From assembly GCF_018271995.1 (NCBI RefSeq), contig NZ_JAGUCO010000007.1:62001-126000 (forward strand): a stretch of DNA of 64,000 nt. Reading direction: 5' to 3'. The notes beneath the pieces are model-generated. The model worked only from the letters and a program-made list of their open reading frames with translations. It made no database searches and was not told the DNA's origin. The DNA comes from Carboxylicivirga linearis (GTDB taxonomy: Bacteria > Bacteroidota > Bacteroidia > Bacteroidales > Marinilabiliaceae). Positions 17,157-26,064 of the stretch are shown here, piece after piece; the stretch's first letter is position 1, and each line of letters begins with the position of its first letter. A program made the translations under genes and the position numbers.

Positions 17157-18605
17157 ATGTTGAATAAAAAGTTTATCATTAATATCCTCGGGCTAGTTCT
17201 TGTGTTCGAGGCCTTGTTTATGCTTGTGTGTGCCTTGGTGGCATACTTCTATCAGGAAGGAGATACATTGGCATTAACCTATTCGGGTTTAATTGCAATG
17301 GGAGTAGGTGGATCTGCCTGGCTTCTGACCCGTAATGTTCCAAAGGATCTGATTAAGCGTGAGGGATTTATTGTAGTTACATTTGTATGGATTGTAATTG
17401 CTTTATTTGGCAGTTTACCTTACATATTAAGTGGAACGGTTCCTCGTTTTACAGATGCTTTTTTTGAATCTATCTCAGGATTTACTACTACCGGAGCTTC
17501 AGTAATAACCGATATCGAAGGTTTGCCTCACGGAATATTATTATGGCGCAGTGTAACTCATTTGCTTGGAGGAATGGGAATTGTTGTGTTGGCTGTTGCT
17601 ATCTTACCTTATTTCGGTTTTGGTGGAATGCAGTTGTTTAATGCTGAAGCAGGAGGTGTTACCAATGAACAATTGCATCCGCGTATAGCTAAAACAGCAA
17701 AGAGTCTGTGGGGGATATATGTTTCGCTTATCGGACTTGAAACTATTTTTTTGGTTTTAGGCGGAATGCCTATGTTTGATGCTTTGTGTCATAGTTTTGG
17801 TACCATTGCATCCGGTGGATTCTCAACCAAGAATGATAGTATGATGGGATATTCACCATATATACAGTATGTGGTGATTGTTTTTATGTTTTTTGCCGGA
17901 ACAAACTTTACCTTGTTTTATTTTTTGTGGAAAGGAAAATTTAAAAAGGTAATTGAAAATAAAGAGTTGCAATTATACGCCTTAGTGGTTTTGGCTGTGG
18001 CGGTATTAATCGCTGGTACACTTGCTTTGTATGATCATTTTCCTGCTGAGCCATCATTTCGGGCAGCACTTTTTCAAGTGGTTAGTATTGTAACAACAAC
18101 CGGATTTGTGTCAGCTGATTATACTGCCTGGCATCCGTACTTCACATACGCTATCTTTTTATTAATGTTTATGGGAGCTAGTGCAGGAAGTACTTCTGGA
18201 GGTATAAAGATTATGCGTCATCATATTCTGGTGAAAAATACAATGTTGGAATTTAAACGTCTAACGCATCCTTTGGCAGTTTTTTCATTAAAGATTAGAG
18301 ATAAAGCTATTCCTAAAGAGGTTGTGTTTAAGGTAATGGCATTTGTTATTTTGTATTTTGTCATCTTCACTGCAGGATCTTTTGTTCTTACTTTTTTAGG
18401 GATGGATATGAATTCAGCAATGGGAGCTGCCGCTACAACAATGGGAGGAATTGGCCCGGGGTTAGGGACTGTTGGACCAATGAATAATTTCCTTTCTGTT
18501 CCCGAGGCTGGTAAGTGGGTATTATCTTTACTGATGCTGTTAGGGCGTTTGGAATTATTCTCTGTGTTGATACTTTTTTCACCGCATTTCTGGCGAAATA
18601 AATAA
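17157..18605 (+). CDS. trkH: TrkH-family potassium channel subunit, first copy
   Basis: A 482-residue inner-membrane pore protein that imports K+ with TrkA. The four pore loops of the KtrB/TrkH fold are readable: SGFTTTGAS (about 106-114), IASGGFST, VTTTGFVSADY and MGGIGPGLGTVGP. The GGMGIVVLAVAILP segment is family-typical. It follows trkA and precedes a second trkH by 49 bases, so one operon encodes two pores. The pore loops differ from copy two at several positions. Confidence 0.95.
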   Translation: MLNKKFIINILGLVLVFEALFMLVCALVAYFYQEGDTLALTYSGLIAMGVGGSAWLLTRNVPKDLIKREGFIVVTFVWIVIALFGSLPYILSGTVPRFTDAFFESISGFTTTGASVITDIEGLPHGILLWRSVTHLLGGMGIVVLAVAILPYFGFGGMQLFNAEAGGVTNEQLHPRIAKTAKSLWGIYVSLIGLETIFLVLGGMPMFDALCHSFGTIASGGFSTKNDSMMGYSPYIQYVVIVFMFFAGTNFTLFYFLWKGKFKKVIENKELQLYALVVLAVAVLIAGTLALYDHFPAEPSFRAALFQVVSIVTTTGFVSADYTAWHPYFTYAIFLLMFMGASAGSTSGGIKIMRHHILVKNTMLEFKRLTHPLAVFSLKIRDKAIPKEVVFKVMAFVILYFVIFTAGSFVLTFLGMDMNSAMGAAATTMGGIGPGLGTVGPMNNFLSVPEAGKWVLSLLMLLGRLELFSVLILFSPHFWRNK

Positions 18606-18654
18606 GTCTGCTTATTTTTACTGCTAATTGACTGGTTACACTTGACTTTATAAC

Positions 18655-20106
18655 ATGTTGAATTCAAGGTTTATTTTATTGGTTCTTGGGCTGCTATTGG
18701 TGGTTGAAGGTGTATTTATGTTGTTGTCTGCAGGGATTGCAGCCTTGTATAATGAGTATGATTTACCGTATCATCTGATATCTTCAGGAATTTGTATTTC
18801 TATAGGAGGTACTATTGCAGGAATATTCTTCAAAGCACCAAAGGATATAGGTAAACGAGAAGGGTACCTTGTGGTTACAATGGTTTGGGTGGTATTCTCC
18901 ATTTTTGGATTACTTCCATTTTGGTTGAGTGGTGCTATTCCTTCTTTTACAGATGCTTTTTTTGAAACAATTTCTGGTTTTACAACAACCGGTAGTAGTA
19001 TCTTAAACGATATTGAGGCCTTACCTCATGGTTTGCTGTTCTGGCGTAGTTTGATTCAGTGGCTGGGAGGAATGGGAATCATAGTACTATCTTTAGCTAT
19101 TTTACCATTGTTAGGAGTTGGCGGGATGCAGATGTTCGTTGCTGAGGTCCCAGGGCCGGTTCCGGATAAGTTACACCCACGAATAAAAGAAACAGCAAAG
19201 CGCCTTTATGGTATTTATGTATTATTTACTTTGGTTGAAGCTTTATTGTTGGTATTAGGTGGGATGACACCTTTTGATGCTATTTGTCATTCTTTCACCA
19301 CTATGGCTACAGGTGGATATTCAACCAAACAAGCCAGTATAGCATATTATGATTCGTCTTACCTGCAATATGTAATGATCTTTTTTATGTTTTTGGCAGG
19401 GGCTAACTTTACCTTGTCATTTAGTGCTCTTAAAGGACGTTTTTCGAAGGTGATAAAAGATGAAGAATTTCAATCGTACTTTGGGATTGTAGTTGGCATG
19501 AGCCTGGTTGTGGCAGTGGTGTTGTATTTTACCGGAGGATCTGAAGGGATAGAACAAAGTGTAAGAGATAGTCTTTTTCAGGTAGTATCTATTATAACTA
19601 CAACAGGTTATGCTACTGCTGATTATTTATTGTGGGCGCCTTTCTTAAGCATCATCATCTTCTTGTTGATGTTTTTTGGTGGATCAGCCGGATCAACGGG
19701 GGGAGGAATTAAAATAGTTCGTATAGTATTGTTGATGAAAAATAGTTATTACGAACTAAAGCGATTAGTTCATCCAAATGCAGTAATTCCGGTTCGATAC
19801 AACGAGCGTGCTGTTGGGCAGGGAATCATTACTAATGTGTTGGCTTTTATTGTAATTTATATGATGATAGTGGGCTTGAGTATGATTGTTATGAGTATGA
19901 TGGGATATAGTCTTGATACGTCGCTGGGAGCTGTAGCTACCTCAATAGGTAATATTGGTCCGGGCTTGGGCGAAGTGGGACCAGCATCGAACTTTTATAA
20001 TATACCGGCCTTTGGTAAATGGTTTCTATCTATTTTAATGTTGATTGGTCGTTTAGAAATATTCACCGTAATACTAATCTTCTCTCCTTATTTCTGGAAA
20101 GAATAA
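18655..20106 (+). CDS. trkH: TrkH-family potassium channel subunit, second tandem copy
   Basis: A 483-residue paralogue of the preceding gene, alike along the whole length (shared KREGY/F, GGMGI, PDKLHPRI versus NEQLHPRI). Its pore loops read SGFTTTGSS, MATGGYST, ITTTGYATADY and IGNIGPGLGEVGP. All retain the filter glycines, so both copies should conduct. The divergence suggests different affinity, regulation or ion coupling, not a recent copy. The last gene of the trk operon; no hairpin terminator was seen before the convergent neighbour. Confidence 0.95.
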   Translation: MLNSRFILLVLGLLLVVEGVFMLLSAGIAALYNEYDLPYHLISSGICISIGGTIAGIFFKAPKDIGKREGYLVVTMVWVVFSIFGLLPFWLSGAIPSFTDAFFETISGFTTTGSSILNDIEALPHGLLFWRSLIQWLGGMGIIVLSLAILPLLGVGGMQMFVAEVPGPVPDKLHPRIKETAKRLYGIYVLFTLVEALLLVLGGMTPFDAICHSFTTMATGGYSTKQASIAYYDSSYLQYVMIFFMFLAGANFTLSFSALKGRFSKVIKDEEFQSYFGIVVGMSLVVAVVLYFTGGSEGIEQSVRDSLFQVVSIITTTGYATADYLLWAPFLSIIIFLLMFFGGSAGSTGGGIKIVRIVLLMKNSYYELKRLVHPNAVIPVRYNERAVGQGIITNVLAFIVIYMMIVGLSMIVMSMMGYSLDTSLGAVATSIGNIGPGLGEVGPASNFYNIPAFGKWFLSILMLIGRLEIFTVILIFSPYFWKE

Positions 20107-20126
20107 AGGGCGCAATAACGGTTTAA

Positions 20127-20741
20127 TTAAAATTCAACAATACCCAATCCTTGACGGGTAATTTCCAATTCGTCACTGGTGCAGTCTATGATGGTGGATG
20201 GTTCGTTACCACCATAACCGCCATCAATTACAATATCTACCAGATCTGAAAATTTTTCGTGGATTAATTCAGGATCAGTACTGTATTCAAGTATATCATC
20301 ATCTTCTTTAACTGAAGTGGATAGAATGGGGTTGCCAAGTAAATCAACCAAAGTGCGTATTATGTTATTGTCGGGTACGCGAATACCTACCGTCTTTTTA
20401 TTGTTTTTAAATAGTTTGGGAACATTGCTATTGGCATTTACAATAAAGGTAAATGGACCAGGTAAGTGTCTCTTCATCATTTTAAAAACATGATTATTTA
20501 ATGGCTTGGTAAAGTCTGAAATATGGCTTAAATCATAGCAAATAAACGATAGATTAGCCTTCTTTAGATTAATGCCTTTAATGCGGGCCACTTTTTCAAC
20601 AGCTTTTGCATTGTAAATATCACAGCCAATACCATAGATTGTGTCAGTAGGGTAAATTACCAGACCTCCATTGCGTAATACATCTACAACCTTTTTTAAT
20701 TCTCGTTCATTCGGGTTGTTTTCGTATATCTTTAATAACAT
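20127..20741 (-). CDS. YrdC-domain protein, YciO/TsaC-like threonylcarbamoyl-AMP synthase family
   Basis: A 204-residue YrdC-fold protein with YPTDTIYGIGCDI (about 33-45), LPGPFTFIV, the IRVP strand and STS. The order and spacing, including LSFICYDLSHISDF, follow E. coli YciO more closely than TsaC. TsaC/Sua5 enzymes make threonylcarbamoyl-AMP for the t6A modification of tRNA; YciO has weak or uncertain activity. Bacteroidota often carry both types, so t6A synthesis here is only possible. The gene is monocistronic and convergent with trkH. Confidence 0.82.
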   Translation of the reverse strand: MLLKIYENNPNERELKKVVDVLRNGGLVIYPTDTIYGIGCDIYNAKAVEKVARIKGINLKKANLSFICYDLSHISDFTKPLNNHVFKMMKRHLPGPFTFIVNANSNVPKLFKNNKKTVGIRVPDNNIIRTLVDLLGNPILSTSVKEDDDILEYSTDPELIHEKFSDLVDIVIDGGYGGNEPSTIIDCTSDELEITRQGLGIVEF

Positions 20742-20953
20742 GTTTTCGGTATATTTGACCCTAAATTACTCTTTTATTCATTCACTTGGCAATAGTTGTT
20801 TAAAGAAAAATTATTTAAAGTTTTTTGCTTTATGCCAAATGCCAGAATTTGTGTGTGAATTCAGTAACATTGGTTCTGTAGAAAATTTTTAAAAAAAATA
20901 GATAGTTTCTGTGGTATAATTGTTGAAGAATCACACAACTTAAAATAGTTATA

Positions 20954-21730
20954 ATGAAAAAAATGCGTTCTTATTTATTGCTCTTGAGTGTTTGTATATT
21001 ATCGGTACAACAGGCTTCGGCTTGGGGAAGCACGGGGCATAGGGCTATTGCGGAAATAGCTTACGGTCAATTATCGGCTAAAACTAAAGCAAAAGTTAAA
21101 GATATTTTGGGTAACGATTATTTACCACTTTTTGCAAATTGGGCTGATGAAATTCGTTCCGATAAAGACAATCCATATAATAGTTTACCTCATTACGTAA
21201 ATATGCCATTGGATGCGAAATATGAGCAAGCTGATAAAAATCCTAAAGGTGATTTAGTTTCTGTAATGGAAAATATGGTTGAGATGTTGCAAAGTAAAAC
21301 ATCATCCAATGAAGAAAAAGCTATTGCATTGAAGTTTATAATTCATTTGGTAGGAGATGCGCATCAGCCTATGCATGTAGCATTATCAGAAGATTTAGGA
21401 GGAAATAGGGTGGAAGTTCAATGGTTTCGACAAAAGAGTAATCTGCATAAGTTGTGGGATGAAGATTTAATAGATTATAGTCGGTTGAGTTATAAAGAGC
21501 TTGCTGTTTTTGCAGGAGAGCCTCAAAAGGAGGAGTTACGGGAATGGCAAAATATTAGTGTGGTGGATTGGATTGATGAGACTCATGAAATCACAAAAAA
21601 TATTTATGAAAATCTGGGAGATAAGAATTATAGTTACGTGTATAACTATCAATATAGCCCGGTTGTGTATCAACAAATTCAAAAAGCCGGATATAGATTG
21701 GCGCTTTTTCTGAATAAATTGTTAGAATAG
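20954..21730 (+). CDS. Secreted S1/P1-type zinc nuclease
   Basis: A 258-residue extracytoplasmic nuclease. The signal peptide ends at ASA, so the mature protein starts with Trp24, which ligates zinc through its N-terminus in P1 nuclease. Other ligands appear in the expected order: His29 (WGSTGHR), Asp65 (WADEIRSD), His80, His131 and Asp135 in HLVGDAHQPMH, His141, and His165/Asp169 in NLHKLWDED. It probably cleaves single-stranded nucleic acid or 3'-nucleotides for nutrient scavenging. Single gene with a terminator at 21753-21786. Confidence 0.93.
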   Translation: MKKMRSYLLLLSVCILSVQQASAWGSTGHRAIAEIAYGQLSAKTKAKVKDILGNDYLPLFANWADEIRSDKDNPYNSLPHYVNMPLDAKYEQADKNPKGDLVSVMENMVEMLQSKTSSNEEKAIALKFIIHLVGDAHQPMHVALSEDLGGNRVEVQWFRQKSNLHKLWDEDLIDYSRLSYKELAVFAGEPQKEELREWQNISVVDWIDETHEITKNIYENLGDKNYSYVYNYQYSPVVYQQIQKAGYRLALFLNKLLE

Positions 21731-21752
21731 CATTGTAATTGGAAATGATATG

Positions 21753-21786
21753 AAGCACTTGTCGATATTCGTTAAGTGCTTTTTTA
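21753..21786 (+). terminator. Rho-independent terminator after the S1/P1 nuclease
   Basis: AAGCACTT (21753-21760) pairs with AAGTGCTT (21774-21781), then TTTT. Confidence 0.7.
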
Positions 21787-21805
21787 TTTCAAGAAAGTTC
21801 TTAGA

Positions 21806-21839
21806 TAAAAAAAAGGTTAACTTCTTTCGAAATTAACCT
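21806..21839 (-). terminator. Terminator of the tRNA-Phe transcript
   Basis: On the minus strand, AGGTTAA (21839-21833) pairs with TTAACCT (21820-21814) and eight T follow. It lies just after the second transcribed tRNA. Confidence 0.7.
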
Positions 21840-21844
21840 CTTTG

Positions 21845-21917
<73 letters not shown>

Positions 21918-22025
21918 ATGTTATTTCTACCGAAGTAAAAATAACGAACAATAACCCTTTACCCTTTAATATTAGTCCTGTCCTCACAGAACTAATTAAC
22001 CCTAAAATCAGTCTCTCAAGACTGG

Positions 22026-22098
<73 letters not shown>

Positions 22099-22157
22099 AA
22101 TCATTAAAAATCCCCATTTATCGGGGCTTTCAGGAGCATTTCCGTTCAAATGCGGTG

Positions 22158-22187
22158 CAAATATACGGAAAGATTTTATAACACAAA
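22158..22187 (-). promoter_or_regulatory. Promoter of the tRNA-Phe pair
   Basis: On the minus strand, TTTG (22187-22184), 18 bases, then TATATTTG (22165-22158). Both boxes match exactly. Predicted start near 22151. Confidence 0.6.
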
Positions 22188-22250
22188 ATCATTTTTAAAA
22201 TTTTACTTTTTCTTTTTCTGATGAGGTATGCTAATTTGCTTGATATTTAG

Positions 22251-22258
22251 TAATTTTG
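22251..22258 (+). promoter_or_regulatory. -7 box of the M16 peptidase gene
   Basis: TAATTTTG matches TAnnTTTG exactly. The predicted start near 22264 rules out initiation at the in-frame upstream codon at 22256 and favours ATG 22277. No -33 box at standard spacing was seen. Confidence 0.45.
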
Positions 22259-22276
22259 CGCCTCATAAATTTTTTA

Positions 22277-23497
22277 ATGGAATATCAGAATTTTACACTG
22301 CCAAATGGTATTCGCATTATTCATAAGCAGGATAAGTCTCCTGTTGGGTATTGCGGATTGATAATAAATACGGGTTCACGCGATGAAGATGAAAAAGAAC
22401 ATGGGATGGCTCACTTTATTGAGCATGTCGTGTTTAAAGGAACCAAAAAAAGAAAAGCATATCATATTCTAAGTCGTTTAGATGATGTAGGTGGCGAATT
22501 AAATGCCTACACAACCAAGGAGGAGACATGTATTTATGCTTCATTTCTAAAGCAGGATTTTCAGCGTGCCATTGAGTTAATTCAGGATATTACTTTTAAT
22601 TCTGTTTTTCCTGATAAAGAAATTGAGAAGGAAAAAGAAGTAATTGTTGACGAAATCAATTCGTATAAAGATAGTCCGGCAGAATTGATTTTTGACGAAT
22701 TTGAAGAGATGGTGTTTGCGAATGATCCTATGGGAAGAAATATCCTGGGAACTCCTGAGCATTTGAAGACTTTTGGTAAAAAAGAAATTAAGCAATTTAT
22801 CGATCGTAATTACAATACCGATCAAATGGTGTTTGCCAGCGTAGGAAATGTTTCATTTAAAAAAATTGTTGCCTGGGCTGAAAAATATTTAGGTCAGGTA
22901 CCAACTAATCTTCGTCAGCATCAAAGGTTAGAGGTTAGTCCATATACTCCGCAGTCGTTAACCGTTGAAAAAGATACACATCAAAGTCATGTAATTATTG
23001 GGAATGTGGCATATGATTTTAAGAATCCTAATCGTTTGCATCTCCATTTATTAAATAATCTTTTAGGTGGTCCGGGAATGAATTCTCGTTTGAATATGGC
23101 TTTGCGCGAGAAGAATGGTATTGCTTACAATGTTGAATCATCTTATACACCTTATTTCGGAACCGGTGTTTTCTCTATCTATTTTGGAACGGATCAGGAA
23201 AATCTATATCGTTCTTTTTCCATTGTCGATCGCGAACTAAAAAAGCTTAAAACCAAAGAGCTTGGATCGTTGCAACTGCATAAAGCTATCAGGCAATTAA
23301 AAGGGCAAATGGCCATATCAGCCGATAATCGTGAGAATTTGATGCTGAATATGGGTAAGAGCTATTTAATGTATGATCAGGTAGATAGTTTGGAAAAAGT
23401 GTATAAAAAAATTGATACCATAACCGCCAAACAACTGCTTGAAATTGCCAATGAAATTTTGGCTGATAACCGATTGTCATATTTAATTTACCAATAA
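22277..23497 (+). CDS. M16-family (insulinase-like) zinc peptidase
   Basis: A 406-residue processing-peptidase-type protein; the start was chosen at ATG 22277 (MEYQNFTLPNGI) because a -7 box lies over the earlier in-frame codon. The inverted zinc motif HFIEH (HxxEH) is near residue 46, with the distal Glu in the segment around ETCIYASFL/EEIxxxxDSP. A C-terminal M16C half follows with GGPGMNSRLNMALREKNGIAYNVES. No signal peptide is seen, so it is probably cytoplasmic. The methyltransferase gene begins 2 bases after its stop. Confidence 0.92.
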   Translation: MEYQNFTLPNGIRIIHKQDKSPVGYCGLIINTGSRDEDEKEHGMAHFIEHVVFKGTKKRKAYHILSRLDDVGGELNAYTTKEETCIYASFLKQDFQRAIELIQDITFNSVFPDKEIEKEKEVIVDEINSYKDSPAELIFDEFEEMVFANDPMGRNILGTPEHLKTFGKKEIKQFIDRNYNTDQMVFASVGNVSFKKIVAWAEKYLGQVPTNLRQHQRLEVSPYTPQSLTVEKDTHQSHVIIGNVAYDFKNPNRLHLHLLNNLLGGPGMNSRLNMALREKNGIAYNVESSYTPYFGTGVFSIYFGTDQENLYRSFSIVDRELKKLKTKELGSLQLHKAIRQLKGQMAISADNRENLMLNMGKSYLMYDQVDSLEKVYKKIDTITAKQLLEIANEILADNRLSYLIYQ

Positions 23498-23499
23498 TA

Positions 23500-24144
23500 A
23501 TGGAGTATTCAATCGAGCTGGAACAATATATATTAGATCATATTGATGACGAAAGTGATGTTCTGAAAGAATTAAATCGTCAGACACATATAAAAATGTT
23601 ACAGCCACGCATGTTAAGTGGTCATGTACAAGGGCAGATTTTAAAAATGCTGGTACAGATGATTGCTCCAACCAATGTGTTAGAAATTGGAACCTATACA
23701 GGTTATTCGGCAATTAGTATGGCGCAAGGTCTAGAAAAAGAAGGTGCTACTATAGATACTATTGAAATTAATGATGAGTTAGAACCATTTGTAAAGCCTT
23801 TTTTGGAAAAGTCGGGATTTGATAAAAAAATCAATCTTCATTTTGGTGATGCATTGGAGGTGATTCCTCAGTTGGATAAGATGTACGATCTGGTTTTTAT
23901 TGATGGTGATAAAAGGGTGTATCCCGAGTATTACGACTTATTGATTGATAAAGTACGGCCGGGTGGATATATCTTAGCAGATAATATCTTGTGGGATGGT
24001 AAAATTGTTCAGGAGCTTCAAAAGAATGACAGATATACCAAGGGAATTCTGGATTTTAATGATCAAGTAAAGAGTGATGACAGAGTAGAGAAGGTTATTT
24101 TACCAATAAGAGATGGAATATTCCTGATTCGTAAAAAGCATTAA
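23500..24144 (+). CDS. Class I SAM-dependent O-methyltransferase
   Basis: A 214-residue enzyme of the catechol/caffeoyl-CoA O-methyltransferase-like family. Motif I is LEIGTYTGYSA (about 66-76), the acidic metal/SAM motif is LVFIDGDK (about 129-136), and DNILWDGK follows (about 160-167). These divalent-metal enzymes methylate small phenolic hydroxyls or modify tRNA in some bacteria; the substrate is not readable. It is tightly coupled to the M16 gene (2-base gap). Confidence 0.9.
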   Translation: MEYSIELEQYILDHIDDESDVLKELNRQTHIKMLQPRMLSGHVQGQILKMLVQMIAPTNVLEIGTYTGYSAISMAQGLEKEGATIDTIEINDELEPFVKPFLEKSGFDKKINLHFGDALEVIPQLDKMYDLVFIDGDKRVYPEYYDLLIDKVRPGGYILADNILWDGKIVQELQKNDRYTKGILDFNDQVKSDDRVEKVILPIRDGIFLIRKKH

Positions 24145-24193
24145 ACTTTTTGAGAGGGAATATGTTTTCATCTAACATTAACCATTGTAAATT

Positions 24194-24697
24194 ATGAAGA
24201 CGGCGATATTCTACGGATCATCATTAGGAAATACTCATTTTGTTGCTGAAAAAATTCAGAAGCAATGGCCGGGAGCCGATTGTAAATCTGTAATTGATTT
24301 GCGAAGTGATGATATACTGAAATACGATTTAATCATTTTGGGAACTTCTACCTGGGGAGTTGGTAATTTGCAAGATGATTTTGAGCTTTTTGTTGATTTG
24401 CTTTTGTCCCTTGATCTGAAAGATAAAACATTTGCTCTGTTTGGTTGTGGAGATCAACAAACTTATCCCGATACCTTTTGTAATGGAATGGGTAAACTTT
24501 ACTTTTTATTAAAAGAAAAGGGTTGGAATATTATTGGTGACTGGTCTACTGAAGGATATGATTTTTCAGAATCTGAAGCTGTGGTTGATGATCATTTTGT
24601 TGGATTGGCTTTAGATGAAGATAATGAGCCCGATATGAGTGATTATCGTATAGGTAAGTGGATTGAGCAATTACAAACTCAGTTAGCTATTAAGTGA
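24194..24697 (+). CDS. fldA: Flavodoxin (long-chain)
   Basis: An FMN electron carrier of 167 residues. The phosphate-binding loop is GSSLGNTHFVAEKI (about 8-21), the 50s loop is GTSTWGVGNLQDDFE, and the 90s loop includes FGCGDQQTYPDTFCNGMG, whose extra segment marks the long-chain class. Flavodoxins replace ferredoxin under iron limitation. The 3' end overlaps the convergent small gene by 8 bases. Confidence 0.95.
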   Translation: MKTAIFYGSSLGNTHFVAEKIQKQWPGADCKSVIDLRSDDILKYDLIILGTSTWGVGNLQDDFELFVDLLLSLDLKDKTFALFGCGDQQTYPDTFCNGMGKLYFLLKEKGWNIIGDWSTEGYDFSESEAVVDDHFVGLALDEDNEPDMSDYRIGKWIEQLQTQLAIK

Positions 24698-24938
24698 TTA
24701 ATCGATCTAAATCCTGTTTTTCAAAAAGAGTAGGGTAGTCTTCAAGGAATTGTTCCATCACAACACGCATAACTGTTTCGCGCATGAACTTCGATTTATT
24801 ACCTATTTTATACTTTTTGCAATAAGCTTCTATCGCCTCATTCTCCTTATCATTTAGTAGAAAGGTAGCTTTGTGCTTTCTAATCAAAGCTTTATCGCGG
24901 TTAAGTATAGCTAGTTCTTTCTTTTTATTTTTTGTCAT
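24690..24938 (-). CDS. Small ribbon-helix-helix-like protein
   Basis: 82 residues. A basic N-terminus (KNKKKELAILNRDKALIRKHK) is followed by a short strand KATFLLND and two helices (KENEAIEAYCKKYK and SKFMRETVMRVVMEQF), the layout of an RHH DNA-binding fold. Similar short proteins are common in Bacteroidota, sometimes as mobilisation accessory proteins, but no mobilisation or toxin gene is adjacent. It may be a small transcriptional regulator. It overlaps fldA tail to tail by 8 bases. Confidence 0.65.
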   Translation of the reverse strand: MTKNKKKELAILNRDKALIRKHKATFLLNDKENEAIEAYCKKYKIGNKSKFMRETVMRVVMEQFLEDYPTLFEKQDLDRLIT

Positions 24939-25063
24939 GCGCTCATTAGCTTGTACCTCACAAAAATAGTAAAATACGCGCTATCTGAAAATTTATAATC
25001 AGCTGTCAAACCATAAAAGTGTTAACTGTTGTATTTGAATGATTAAAAATTTAGGCCTTCAGT

Positions 25064-25093
25064 ATTGAAATTTAAAAATGAGCCTTAAATTTG
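25064..25093 (+). promoter_or_regulatory. Promoter of the yebC-type gene
   Basis: ATTG (25064-25067), 18 bases, then TAAATTTG (25086-25093), an exact -7 match. Predicted start near 25100, about 27 bases before the ATG. Confidence 0.5.
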
Positions 25094-25126
25094 CATTTTT
25101 ATTTAAAACCAGATTAATATTATATA

Positions 25127-25837
25127 ATGGGACGCGCATTTGAATATCGTAAGGCCACCAAATTGAAACGCTGGGGCACAATGGCCAAGACATTTACTAA
25201 GATTGGAAAGCAAATTACTATCTGTGTAAAAGAAAGTGGCCCTGATCCGCAAAGTAACTCTCGTTTGCGTGTTTTAATTCAGAATGCCAAGGCGGCTAAT
25301 ATGCCCAAGGATAATGTTGAGCGTGCAATTAAAAAAGCTACCAGTAAAGATACAGCCGATTATAAAGAGATTGTTTATGAAGGGTACGGACCTTTTGGAA
25401 CTGCCTTTATGGTTGAAACAGCAACGGATAATCCAACCCGCACAGTAGCCAATGTAAGAAGTTACTTTAATAAGTATGGTGGTTCGTTAGGTACCACCGG
25501 TTGTGTTGACTATATGTTTGAGCATAAGTGTAACTTTAAGGTGGTGATGAAAGAAGGGGTTGACCTTGAGGAGTTGGAGCTTGAAATGATAGATTTTGGT
25601 ATCGAAGAGATATTTGAAGAGGATGGCTATATGATGGTGTATGGTGAATTCGAAGCCTTTGGTCCTATTCAGAAATACCTTGAAGAAGCTGGCTTTGAAA
25701 TTGAAAAAGCTGAATTTGAACGTATTCCTCAAGATACTAAAGAACTAACCGAAGAGCAGCATGCTGAAATAGATAAATTGCTGGCTAAGTTTGAAGAAGA
25801 TGATGATGTATCTAATGTCTTCAACAATATTAAGTAG
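25127..25837 (+). CDS. yebC: YebC/PmpR-family (TACO1-type) protein
   Basis: A 236-residue cytoplasmic protein with the family N-terminus (MGRAFEYRKATKLKRWGTMAKTFTKIGKQI), the conserved NSRLRVLIQNAKAANMPKDNVERAIKK block and GYGPFGTAFMVE. Known members act as DNA-binding regulators or, as shown more recently, as ribosome-associated factors that relieve stalling at proline stretches. Monocistronic, with a clear promoter and a strong terminator. Confidence 0.95.
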   Translation: MGRAFEYRKATKLKRWGTMAKTFTKIGKQITICVKESGPDPQSNSRLRVLIQNAKAANMPKDNVERAIKKATSKDTADYKEIVYEGYGPFGTAFMVETATDNPTRTVANVRSYFNKYGGSLGTTGCVDYMFEHKCNFKVVMKEGVDLEELELEMIDFGIEEIFEEDGYMMVYGEFEAFGPIQKYLEEAGFEIEKAEFERIPQDTKELTEEQHAEIDKLLAKFEEDDDVSNVFNNIK

Positions 25838-25858
25838 GTAATACTATAAAAACATTAT

Positions 25859-25897
25859 AGGAGCGATAATCGATTGATTCGGTTATCGCTCCTTTTA
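25859..25897 (+). terminator. Rho-independent terminator after yebC
   Basis: Perfect 11-bp stem, AGGAGCGATAA (25859-25869) with TTATCGCTCCT (25883-25893), then TTT. Confidence 0.8.
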
Positions 25898-26064
25898 TTT
25901 AGAATAATTATAAAGAAGATGGCATAACATGAGATATGTCCTAGGTTGTTCGGTGAGATATACTTATTTTCATCATTAGAAATAGAAATATTTCTTTTAA
26001 GGTGATTGAATATGGAGTCAATTGCTTAATTATTATTAAATTATAAAAATATAAGCCAAATAAT

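Noticed and set aside
24690-24938. Antitoxin of a toxin-antitoxin pair
   Set aside because: The fold looks RHH-like, but no small partner gene is adjacent; the neighbours are flavodoxin and a YebC-type gene.
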